Positions 1 to 6,694 of a stretch of DNA of 7,908 nt are shown here, piece after piece. A program made the translations under genes and the position numbers. The stretch lies in the NCBI GenBank assembly GCA_017993865.1, contig JAGOLU010000038.1, forward strand, positions 1 to 7,908, in the 5' to 3' direction. Each line of letters starts with the position of its first letter. Position 1 is the stretch's first letter. The notes below the pieces were generated by a model. It searched no databases. It saw only the letters and a list, made by a program, of their open reading frames with translations, and was not told the DNA's origin. Origin of the DNA: Candidatus Woesebacteria bacterium (lineage in GTDB: Bacteria; Patescibacteriota; Microgenomatia; UBA1406; GWC2-37-13).

Positions 1-1
1 A

Positions 2-1189
2 AATGACGAAGTATTAGTGGAAGACGACGCCGCACCCAATACATCAAAAAAGAAGGTTTTAATGAAATCAATCGCCATGTCTGTCGGAATAATCTCCTGC
101 ATTGCGCTGGCAGGCCTGATAGTTTTTGAGTTATACCTTCATAAAGTCACTTTAGACATTGCTGTTCCAACCGAGTCGCTCAAAGTATCACAAGCTCTTT
201 CTTCTGTACCAGTATCCAAGGTGGTAGAAGAGAAAAAGGTGGACGTAAAAGTAGACACTACCGGTAGACAAGAAATTGGAGAGCGCGCAAAAGGAAAGAT
301 AATTCTTGCAAGCTTTGAAGACAAGGAGGCAAGTTTCAGTGCGGGAACATTACTCTACTTAGATGACAATAGTGCATTTCAGCTCGATGACGATGTTGTG
401 CTCGCTCCTGCGACGGTGGATACCGCATCAGGAACAAAGCAAGCCAGCAAAAAAACAGTAGATGCATCAGCGACATTCATTGGCACTGAAGGGAACATTG
501 CCAAAGACAAACAGTTTGCAATCGAAGATTACCCATCATCGCTCTACTATGGTTTGTCTGAGGGAAGTTTCTCTGGAGGATCTCAACAAACGGTCTCTGT
601 AGTTTCCGAAGATGATATCGACAAACTTAACAAGATGGTTGCTACGCAGGCCAAACAAACATCAGAATCAGTCAAAGCGGGGGCTTCTCGAGATGTGGTG
701 ACGTTGGACAATATTTCGACGGTTGACATGAGCGACCTCACCTATTCTGCTGAGGTCGGCGAGGTTGCATCGGCAGTACAGGCAGAGGGTAGTGTGAAGG
801 CAGTGCTCTATGTTGTACAAAAGGGTGCGCTCATCGATGTGTTGCAAAAGGCAGTAAAAGAAGAAAAGGGGAAGAATTTCCAATTCCTAAATGCAGGCAT
901 AACATATACGTTTAGCGATGAAGAACTGGCGACTGATGAGCAGACCTGCGACCTCAAACTCGACACATCTCTGGATGTTTTTGAATCTGTTGACATCCAA
1001 AGCATCAAAAAAAGTGTTCGTTTAAATCTTGTTTCTCAAGCGACAAAGGTTCTAAAAGACACATACAAAATATCTGAAGTCACCTTTATTCACAATCCTG
1101 TGCTCCCCGTGTTTCAGTCTTTTGTTCCGTATCGTATCGAAAACATTGAGGTTGAGATTAATCCGATGGAAACGCGAGATTCACAATAG
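2..1189 (+). CDS. Membrane-anchored baseplate-J-like surface protein (5' partial)
   Basis: The reading frame is open from base 2 with no stop upstream, so the gene probably begins outside the window. The GTG at 17 is only a possible internal start. Counting from that GTG, residues 1-18 are a short cytoplasmic part with a Lys cluster, about 19-41 form one transmembrane helix, and the rest (about 350 residues) should be extracellular. The outer part has a pattern I recall from Patescibacteria proteins annotated 'baseplate J-like'. It has a small beta domain starting near ERAKGKI (89-95) with an AGT-L-Y...F-L core. This is followed by a GTEGNIA turn (156-162), a Ser/Gly-rich SGG loop (186-188), a VVSEDDIDKL segment (195-204) and a C-terminal beta domain ending PYRIENIEVEI (371-381). 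The function is unknown. Surface display or filament/adhesion scaffolding is inference. The neighbouring sortase fits an envelope role, but the protein shows no LPxTG signal. The family call rests on remembered patterns, not an alignment. Confidence 0.72.
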   Translation, partial: NDEVLVEDDAAPNTSKKKVLMKSIAMSVGIISCIALAGLIVFELYLHKVTLDIAVPTESLKVSQALSSVPVSKVVEEKKVDVKVDTTGRQEIGERAKGKIILASFEDKEASFSAGTLLYLDDNSAFQLDDDVVLAPATVDTASGTKQASKKTVDASATFIGTEGNIAKDKQFAIEDYPSSLYYGLSEGSFSGGSQQTVSVVSEDDIDKLNKMVATQAKQTSESVKAGASRDVVTLDNISTVDMSDLTYSAEVGEVASAVQAEGSVKAVLYVVQKGALIDVLQKAVKEEKGKNFQFLNAGITYTFSDEELATDEQTCDLKLDTSLDVFESVDIQSIKKSVRLNLVSQATKVLKDTYKISEVTFIHNPVLPVFQSFVPYRIENIEVEINPMETRDSQ

Positions 1190-1202
1190 GGGAGCGAGAC
1201 AA

Positions 1203-1232
1203 AAGGCTATAGAAACCGATCGTTTTTGCCTT
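1203..1232 (+). other. Bulged stem-loop between surface-protein gene and sortase gene
   Basis: AAGGC (1203-1207) pairs with GCCTT (1228-1232). Inside it, AGAAAC (1211-1216) pairs with GTTTTT (1222-1227) including one G-U pair, around a 5-nt loop, with a 3-nt bulge on the left arm. This lies 13 nt after the surface-protein stop and could slow or end transcription. No U-tract follows directly on the + strand. On the - strand the stem is followed by TTTT, but no gene runs that way here. It is a structure with an uncertain role, either a weak terminator or a leader element. Confidence 0.35.
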
Positions 1233-1240
1233 AAATAAGA

Positions 1241-1267
1241 TTTTCACCCTCTCATTATTGGTATCAT
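1241..1267 (+). promoter_or_regulatory. Possible sortase promoter
   Basis: TATCAT at 1262-1267 could serve as a -10 box. A poor -35-like TTTTCA lies at 1241-1246 with a short 15-nt spacer. The -10 ends 8 nt before the ATG at 1276, the same geometry as the stronger promoters of the PBP and HAD genes in this window. That similarity is the main reason to list it, as the boxes alone are weak. Confidence 0.3.
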
Positions 1268-1275
1268 TAGTCCCC

Positions 1276-2025
1276 ATGAAATCATACAAATACGTAAAAA
1301 AGAAACAATCGGTGCAAAAGCTAACGATTCGCTTCATGTCATACATTATTATGACAGTCGGATTCGGGCTTCTGATATGGGCGGTATATCCTATACTTAC
1401 CTACGAATTGCGCACGAGGCTTCTTGCTCAAACACCTATCTTACAACCAACACTGACAGACGAAGAATCTGTGTACCCAGCTCGAGCAATCCTTGGGGAG
1501 ACTTCTACATTGTCACAAAATGTGCGTGAGTTCTTGCAGCTACAAGATTGGTTTCCGAATAGGCCACAGCTCCCAAGTGCGAAGGACACTTTTAACGTCA
1601 AAGAATATTGGCTCTCAATCCCTAAATTAAATATTCAAAATGCGAAAGTAGCAGTCGCGGGTGATGACTTGACCAAAAGCTTAGTACATTATCTTCCATC
1701 CACTACGCCTGGAGAATATGGCTCAGTAAACATTTTTGGTCATTCTACACTTCCACAACTCTACAATGTCAAGGACTACAAGACAATATTTACTCATGTT
1801 CCCGACCTTTCTCCTGGAGATAGTATATTTGTTACATACGACAACCAAGAGTATGAATACGCAATTTATGATATGTTTGTTGTGAAACCCGATCAGATAT
1901 CTGTACTTGAACCACGATATGATGCATCATATCTCACACTGATCACCTGTGTTCCTCCCGGCACCTATTGGAATAGACTCATTGTCAGGAGCAAGCTTAA
2001 ACATGTGCCCTTTAAGCAAGGTTGA
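1276..2025 (+). CDS. Sortase (class C60 cysteine transpeptidase)
   Basis: Sortases cleave a sorting motif in secreted proteins and join the new C-terminus to an amine on peptidoglycan or on another protein, outside the membrane. This 249-residue protein has a basic N-terminus (KKK at 8-10), one membrane anchor at about 20-42, a linker, and a sortase domain from about 110 to 240. The catalytic triad is visible: His156 in NIFGHST, Cys225 in TLITCVPPGT and Arg234 in NRLIV. The TL-TC-P-GT---R pattern is the family signature. I chose ATG 1276. The TTG at 1258 would add six residues, and the putative -10 box would then lie within the coding sequence. No Shine-Dalgarno sequence is seen. It sits 86 nt after the surface-protein gene and 32 nt before the PBP gene. 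I cannot assign a subclass securely; the sequence looks more like class D/E than A. No LPxTG-type substrate is encoded in the window. Confidence 0.93.
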   Translation: MKSYKYVKKKQSVQKLTIRFMSYIIMTVGFGLLIWAVYPILTYELRTRLLAQTPILQPTLTDEESVYPARAILGETSTLSQNVREFLQLQDWFPNRPQLPSAKDTFNVKEYWLSIPKLNIQNAKVAVAGDDLTKSLVHYLPSTTPGEYGSVNIFGHSTLPQLYNVKDYKTIFTHVPDLSPGDSIFVTYDNQEYEYAIYDMFVVKPDQISVLEPRYDASYLTLITCVPPGTYWNRLIVRSKLKHVPFKQG

Positions 2026-2050
2026 AGAAGGTATTACTATAGGGTATAAT
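2022..2050 (+). promoter_or_regulatory. Sigma70-type promoter of the PBP gene, leaderless geometry
   Basis: TTGAAG at 2022-2027 (4 of 6 to TTGACA) and a perfect TATAAT at 2045-2050 are separated by exactly 17 nt. The ATG at 2058 lies 8 nt after the -10 box, where transcription is expected to start, so the mRNA should carry little or no 5' leader. The -35 box overlaps the sortase TGA stop (2023-2025). No usable Shine-Dalgarno sequence is present; the AGGG at 2041-2044 is too far from the ATG. Confidence 0.78.
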
Positions 2051-2057
2051 TCCGCTC

Positions 2058-4571
2058 ATGAGCTCCTCGCGCATACGGTTTCTTGTCACTAAAATAATTA
2101 TCTTCTTCACGCGTGTATCTATTGTTGTGCTCAAGATATTTATTGGTATCGGTGAACAGAGCGCAATACTTACACGTTTCTTCTATAGATTTACTCGCGC
2201 ACATGTACTAGCTGTCGCCTATTTCATCTCGTTTCTCATCAAGCGCATGGTGTCTGTGACAGGTGCCGTTGTTCGGGTCATCGGACACAAAGTTCATACT
2301 TTGAGAGTGCGCTTTTCACGAATCATCTACAAAGTCCAACGTCAGGCAAAGCACGCATTTCGCACAGCACTATTTCAGGTACGTAGACCTTGGAATGCAT
2401 TTCGAAACAGTGTGCGAAGTGCCCATTATCGCATAGTGCACATTGTCGAAAAGTTAACACCCAGAAAACGTTCCAAAGATGAGGTAGTTGACAGACAGGT
2501 CCGAGAAACAACAAGCATGCTTGACCTGATTGAGACTCATCAGGGCAAGGCTCGAGTAACCCTTGCAACCAAGGATAACAGCAGGAATATTAGGATGAAG
2601 TACGTGCGGTTGACCGTTATAGTTGTGTCGATATTACTCATAGTGTTTTGTGCGGCAATATACCTGTTTTATGATTTCTACACTCATCTCCCCGTCCCAC
2701 AAGATATAGGGAAAGTCAACTTTGCGCTTACAAGTCACCTATATGACCGAAATGGGAAATCGTTGTATGATTTTTACAAAGACCAACAGCGCACACCAAT
2801 CAAATTAAGCGAACTTCCGCCATACGTCGCGCAAGCAACGATTGCTATTGAAGATAAGGATTTTTACAGTCATCAGGGAGTTTCGCTCATAAGCGGAATA
2901 GCACGCGCATTCCGAGATACCTATCTTAGAAATAAAGGAGTGCAAGGAGGTTCCACGATCACACAACAATTGGTGAAGACTGCGCTTTTGTCTCCCGAAC
3001 GAACGCTCACGCGCAAGTTTAAAGAAATAATCATCGCGCTCGAGACCGAGAGGGTGTATTCGAAAGACAAAATTCTTGAGATGTATTTGAACCAAGTGCC
3101 GTATGGAGGTTCGGTATACGGCATTGAAGAAGCCAGTAGAAAATTCTTTGGCAAGTCTGCCAAAGACATCACCTTGTCTGAGGCAGCCCTACTTGCAGGA
3201 CTTCCCCAAGCACCTTCTATCTACTCACCATTCACTAATATCAAAAGTGCTGTTGCGCGCCGAGATCAAGTTTTACAAGAGATGTTACTACAACAGCTTA
3301 TTTCGAACGACGAGTATGAAACAGCAGCACGCGAGACTGTGCGTCTTATTGATAATGCCATCCCTATCAAAGCTCCTCACTTCGTATTTTACGTGAGGAA
3401 ATATTTAGAGAAATACCTTGATACAAAGGATTTATATCAGGGAGGATATATGATACGCACAACCCTTGATATGGAGATTCAAAGCAAGGCGGAAGAGATA
3501 CTGCAAGAAGAAATAGCAAACGTAAATTATTTGAACGTGACTAATGGGGCCATACTGGTGACCAAGCCGTCTACCGGCGAAATTTTGGCCATGGTTGGGT
3601 CGGTCGATTTCTTCGATGGATTGAGCGGAGAATTCAACGTGACCACTGCACTTCGTCAACCAGGATCATCAATCAAACCCATCATGTACGCGTATGCGTT
3701 GCAAAATGGGTTTACCGCGGCAACCTCAATTGATGATGCTCCTACCTCATTTCAGACAGGTGGTTCTGAGTCATATAGACCAGTAAACTATGATGGGAGA
3801 TTTCATGGAAGGGTAACCGTGCGAAATGCGCTTGCCAACTCCTACAATATTCCGGCAGTGAAAGTCATGAATAAGTTAGGGGTCCCAGAATTCATGGATT
3901 TTGCAAAAATGGTAGGCATTGATACCTGGGAAGATCCCTCTCGGTATGGACTCTCGCTTGCGTTGGGTGGGGGAGAAGTAACAATGACCAATATGGCGCA
4001 GGCATATGGTGTTTTGGCAAATGCAGGGAAAAGAGTCGAGCTCTCACCCATAGTTACTCTTGCTGGACAGAAGGGAAATTTCAAAGGACTCGATATCGAA
4101 GGCGCGAAACAAGTCATTGATCCAGCGTATGCATATATTATTTCGGATATTTTGTCTGATAATAGAGCACGGGCAAGCGCATTCGGATACAATTCACAGT
4201 TAGAGATCCCCGGTTATAAAGTCGCAGTAAAGACCGGCACTACAGACGAAAAAAGAGATAATTGGACCATTGGCTACACACCAGAGTACTTAGTAGTTGT
4301 GTGGGTAGGCAACAACGATCATTCGCCCATGAATCCGTACCTCACTTCGGGAGTAACAGGGGCATCTCCGATTTGGAATAGGATGATTCAATATCTACTT
4401 AACGAAAAAGGACTCAAACAAAAGAAATGGTATGATCAGCCTACTAATATAGTGACTAAGACCTGCATGGGGAGAAATGAGGTTTTTGTAGCCGGAACTG
4501 AAAATAGTGTTCCTTGTGCTCTTCCCACTCCGCGCAAAGAAGTCGCGAACTCCACCAATACCACGAATTGA
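2058..4571 (+). CDS. Bifunctional class A penicillin-binding protein (PBP1a type)
   Basis: This enzyme polymerises lipid II glycan strands and cross-links peptide stems at the outer face of the membrane. In the 837-residue protein, residues 1-180 are a basic extension, about 184-206 a membrane anchor, about 225-400 the GT51 glycosyltransferase and about 495-785 the transpeptidase. GT51 motifs are EDKDFYSHQGV (265-275, catalytic Glu265), GGSTITQQLVK (297-307), RKFKE (319-323, Glu323) and ILEMYLNQVPYG (339-350). Transpeptidase motifs are SSIK (Ser537 nucleophile, Lys540), SYN (595-597) and KTGT (725-728). A short tail with Cys803 and Cys820 around a VAGTEN segment resembles the C-terminal tails of some PBPs. 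All catalytic residues are intact, so it should be active and beta-lactam sensitive in principle. The extension is the odd part: 24 Lys/Arg and one acidic residue in the first 130, with hydrophobic stretches between the charges. Start ATG 2058 is supported by the promoter just upstream. Confidence 0.97.
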   Translation: MSSSRIRFLVTKIIIFFTRVSIVVLKIFIGIGEQSAILTRFFYRFTRAHVLAVAYFISFLIKRMVSVTGAVVRVIGHKVHTLRVRFSRIIYKVQRQAKHAFRTALFQVRRPWNAFRNSVRSAHYRIVHIVEKLTPRKRSKDEVVDRQVRETTSMLDLIETHQGKARVTLATKDNSRNIRMKYVRLTVIVVSILLIVFCAAIYLFYDFYTHLPVPQDIGKVNFALTSHLYDRNGKSLYDFYKDQQRTPIKLSELPPYVAQATIAIEDKDFYSHQGVSLISGIARAFRDTYLRNKGVQGGSTITQQLVKTALLSPERTLTRKFKEIIIALETERVYSKDKILEMYLNQVPYGGSVYGIEEASRKFFGKSAKDITLSEAALLAGLPQAPSIYSPFTNIKSAVARRDQVLQEMLLQQLISNDEYETAARETVRLIDNAIPIKAPHFVFYVRKYLEKYLDTKDLYQGGYMIRTTLDMEIQSKAEEILQEEIANVNYLNVTNGAILVTKPSTGEILAMVGSVDFFDGLSGEFNVTTALRQPGSSIKPIMYAYALQNGFTAATSIDDAPTSFQTGGSESYRPVNYDGRFHGRVTVRNALANSYNIPAVKVMNKLGVPEFMDFAKMVGIDTWEDPSRYGLSLALGGGEVTMTNMAQAYGVLANAGKRVELSPIVTLAGQKGNFKGLDIEGAKQVIDPAYAYIISDILSDNRARASAFGYNSQLEIPGYKVAVKTGTTDEKRDNWTIGYTPEYLVVVWVGNNDHSPMNPYLTSGVTGASPIWNRMIQYLLNEKGLKQKKWYDQPTNIVTKTCMGRNEVFVAGTENSVPCALPTPRKEVANSTNTTN

Positions 4572-4578
4572 ATGATAC

Positions 4579-4587
4579 TGCTATACT
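4579..4587 (+). promoter_or_regulatory. Extended -10 promoter of the prepilin peptidase gene
   Basis: TGCTATACT forms a TGn-extended -10 box whose TATACT occupies 4582-4587. I find no convincing -35, which is usual for extended -10 promoters. The ATG at 4594 is the 7th base after the box, so transcription should begin at or next to the start codon. GAGG at 4588-4591 is only 2 nt from the ATG, too close for a normal ribosome binding site. Confidence 0.6.
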
Positions 4588-4593
4588 GAGGTT

Positions 4594-5382
4594 ATGGAGA
4601 TAATCGTCCTGACCAGCATTTTCTTTGCGCTCGAAGGATTCATCATAGGATCGTTTCTCAATGTAGTGATTGACAGGTTGCCTTTGGGGAAGTCTCTGGG
4701 GGGGAGGTCATCTTGTGATAGCTGTGGACGCACACTTTCTCTTGGAGAGCTTGTTCCTGTACTATCATATGCTTTGCAAGGTGGCAAGAGTAAATGTTGT
4801 AAGGAAAAGCTCACTATCCAATATTCACTAGTTGAAACGGCCACAGGGTTATCATTTTTTGTAGTTACTTATCTCTATTTTATTCAGGTCACATCGATAA
4901 GCGCGCGATCTCTCTTTGGGTTGATCGGACTATTAGTCATTACATCTACAAGCATTGCGATTGCTCTTATTGATTCTCGTCATCACATCATCCCCGATGA
5001 GTTGCAACTATCTTTATTTGTCGGCGTAATAATCTATCACCTCAGTCTCAATAGTCTTCATGTAATGCTTGTGGGTCAAGCGCTCATCGTCGCCCTTCCC
5101 ATCCTTCTGCTCTATCTTTTCACTCGTGGTCGTGGGATGGGTTTTGGTGATGTGAAGATGCAGATGACGTTAGGCTTATGGCTCGGTCTCGCACAAGGGT
5201 TTTTGGGAGTCTACTTGGGGTTTCTCACGGGAGCATTGTATGGCGGTATGTTACTTGCACTTCGTAAAGCTGGTAGGAAGACTCAGATAGCGTTTGGACC
5301 ATTCCTTTTGTTAGGAGCTTGGATAGCGTTTGTGTGGGGAGATAGCCTTATCGGCCTCGCAAAACAAGTGCTCAGGCTCTGA
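4594..5382 (+). CDS. pilD: Prepilin peptidase / N-methyltransferase (A24 family)
   Basis: This polytopic membrane aspartyl protease removes the leader of type IV prepilins and related pseudopilins, and in full-length members also methylates the new N-terminal residue. The protein has 262 residues. The N-terminal domain has GSFLNVVIDRLP (19-30), CDSCGR (41-46) and the IQYSLVE motif (75-81). The peptidase domain has its two catalytic aspartates in LIDSRHHIIPDE (Asp127) and GMGFGDVK (Asp186). FGPFLLLGAWIAF (234-246) is the usual C-terminal signature. About seven or eight hydrophobic segments are present. The second zinc-binding Cys pair, normally CxxC, is altered: Cys68 and Cys69 are adjacent, with Ser66 at the place of the first Cys. 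It lies 22 nt after the PBP gene and ends 3 nt from the convergent serS. No pilin gene is in the window. The symbol follows family usage only. Confidence 0.94.
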   Translation: MEIIVLTSIFFALEGFIIGSFLNVVIDRLPLGKSLGGRSSCDSCGRTLSLGELVPVLSYALQGGKSKCCKEKLTIQYSLVETATGLSFFVVTYLYFIQVTSISARSLFGLIGLLVITSTSIAIALIDSRHHIIPDELQLSLFVGVIIYHLSLNSLHVMLVGQALIVALPILLLYLFTRGRGMGFGDVKMQMTLGLWLGLAQGFLGVYLGFLTGALYGGMLLALRKAGRKTQIAFGPFLLLGAWIAFVWGDSLIGLAKQVLRL

Positions 5383-5385
5383 ATC

Positions 5386-6645
5386 CTACCCATTTTTTTC
5401 TATCTTCGAGAACCCACAGATAGCCTGTAGCTTATGAGGTATTTTTATACTACCGTCTTCTTGCTGGTGATTCTCGAGGAGCGCAATAAGTATTCGGGGC
5501 GAGGCAAGGGCAGTATTGTTCAGTGAGTAACAATATTCAGTTTTACCTTCGGCAGTCTTGTATCGAATGTTGAGTCTTCGTGTCTGAAAATCGCCCATAA
5601 TGGAATTGCTCATTGTTTCTCCATAGGCTTGTCGGCTCGGCATCCAACTCTCTGTGTCATACTTTTTCATCTGAGGCTCACCCATGTCGCCGGTACACAT
5701 AAGCAAAACCCGATAAGGAAGCTCAAGATCTTGCAGAATTTCTTCACAATTTTGCTGTAATTCATCGTGCATACTTTTTGCCACTTCGATGTCATTCTTG
5801 CACAATACAACCTGTTCTATTTTGAAAAACTCATGGAGACGGTAGATGCCCTTTGTGTCTTTGCCGTAACTCCCCGCTTCACGCCGATAGCATGGGGAGA
5901 ACGCGACGAACTTCTTTGGTAATTCAGATTCTGGCAAAATTTCATTTGCATAATAACTCGTAACTGGCTGTTCTGCGGTTCCCGCAAGGTATGCATCTTC
6001 ATCATTCAGTTTGTAGACCTCTTTCTCTCCCCACGGAAACTGACCCGTACCATAGAGCGTGAAACCTTTCACAATTGCTGGTGCCACAATAGGGGTGTAG
6101 CCTTTGGCCATCAGTTTTTGCATCACATAAAGGAGAACCGCATTTTGTAGCACCGCAGCCTTGTTTTTAAGAAAGTAGCCACGATATCCGGACACTTTTG
6201 AGCCACGCTCAGTATCAATGATGTCCAGATCTTTGCCGAGAGTCAGATGATCTTTAGGTGTGAAGCCAAACTTTGGAATGTCGCCCACTTTTTTTATCTC
6301 TGCATTACCGCTCTCATCAGTGCCCACCGGAACCTCGGGGAGAGGAAGATTGGGGACTTGGGACAGAAGGGTTTGTAGTTCAGAATGCAGTTGACTGTAC
6401 TGCTCCTCAAGTACTTTCAGCTTTTCTTTGAGCTCCTTCCCTTTTGCTCTGGAACCCTCAGGATCAGTTTTACCCAGTGCTGCAAGCTTATTGCGCTCTG
6501 CACGGATTTCCTGGACTTGTGTGTCAAGTTTAGCAACCTCTCCATCGAGCACGAGTATCCGATCTATATCGACCTCGCGATTTTTATTCTTTGCAGCTTC
6601 TTTATAGGAGTTGGGGTTTTGGCGTAATAGGTCGAGCGAGATCAT
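5386..6645 (-). CDS. serS: Seryl-tRNA synthetase
   Basis: This cytoplasmic class II aminoacyl-tRNA synthetase charges tRNA-Ser (and tRNA-Sec where present) with serine. It has 419 residues, close to the usual bacterial length of about 420-430. Residues 1-105 form the N-terminal domain, with a long coiled-coil arm at about 27-97 that grips the tRNA long variable arm. The catalytic domain has the serine-binding TAE motif (223-225), motif 2 in CYRREAGSYGKDTKG (252-266; Arg254/255, Glu256), the DFQTRRLNIRY segment (352-362) and motif 3 ending ASPRILIALLENHQQEDGS (381-399, Arg384). The family's usual 'NGSGLA' before motif 3 reads NNTALA here. ATG 6645 (MISLDLLRQN) matches the conserved start of the family. 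A TTG at 6681 would add 12 residues without family support. The start follows the HIT gene by 39 nt, so it may be in the HAD-HIT operon. No Shine-Dalgarno sequence is seen. Confidence 0.97.
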   Translation of the reverse strand: MISLDLLRQNPNSYKEAAKNKNREVDIDRILVLDGEVAKLDTQVQEIRAERNKLAALGKTDPEGSRAKGKELKEKLKVLEEQYSQLHSELQTLLSQVPNLPLPEVPVGTDESGNAEIKKVGDIPKFGFTPKDHLTLGKDLDIIDTERGSKVSGYRGYFLKNKAAVLQNAVLLYVMQKLMAKGYTPIVAPAIVKGFTLYGTGQFPWGEKEVYKLNDEDAYLAGTAEQPVTSYYANEILPESELPKKFVAFSPCYRREAGSYGKDTKGIYRLHEFFKIEQVVLCKNDIEVAKSMHDELQQNCEEILQDLELPYRVLLMCTGDMGEPQMKKYDTESWMPSRQAYGETMSNSIMGDFQTRRLNIRYKTAEGKTEYCYSLNNTALASPRILIALLENHQQEDGSIKIPHKLQAICGFSKIEKNG

Positions 6646-6683
6646 AGCGTTGAAAGTAGTAATGAGTATGGATGAACTCAACT

Positions 6684-6694
6684 ATTATATAGCA
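6684..6694 (-). promoter_or_regulatory. Possible internal promoter for serS
   Basis: Read on the - strand, TG-C-TATATAAT offers a TGn-extended -10 (TATATA 6691-6686, or TATAAT 6689-6684) that overlaps the HIT stop codon (6687-6685). No -35 box fits. It would give a leader of about 32-34 nt before the serS ATG, unlike the near-zero leaders seen elsewhere in the window. AT-rich chance similarity is a real alternative. Confidence 0.35.

Noticed and set aside
1258..1275. TTG start for the sortase, six codons upstream of ATG 1276
   Set aside because: The ATG gives a typical basic N-terminus before the anchor, and the added codons overlap a putative -10 box. No Shine-Dalgarno sequence supports the TTG.
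3842..4192. 116-codon open frame on the - strand
   Set aside because: It lies wholly inside the transpeptidase domain of the PBP gene in antisense, has no promoter-like box or recognisable domain, and is explained by the codon pattern of the real gene.
5391..5398. T-run after the prepilin peptidase stop as an intrinsic terminator
   Set aside because: The run encodes Lys/Asn codons near the end of serS on the other strand, and I could not find a convincing stem directly before it (only a weak AGG/CCT pairing).
6646..6681. TTG start that would lengthen SerRS by 12 residues
   Set aside because: SerRS proteins start right at the MxxLxLLRxN segment, matching the ATG at 6645. The TTG is only 2 nt from a TATAAT-like sequence and the extra residues show no family similarity.
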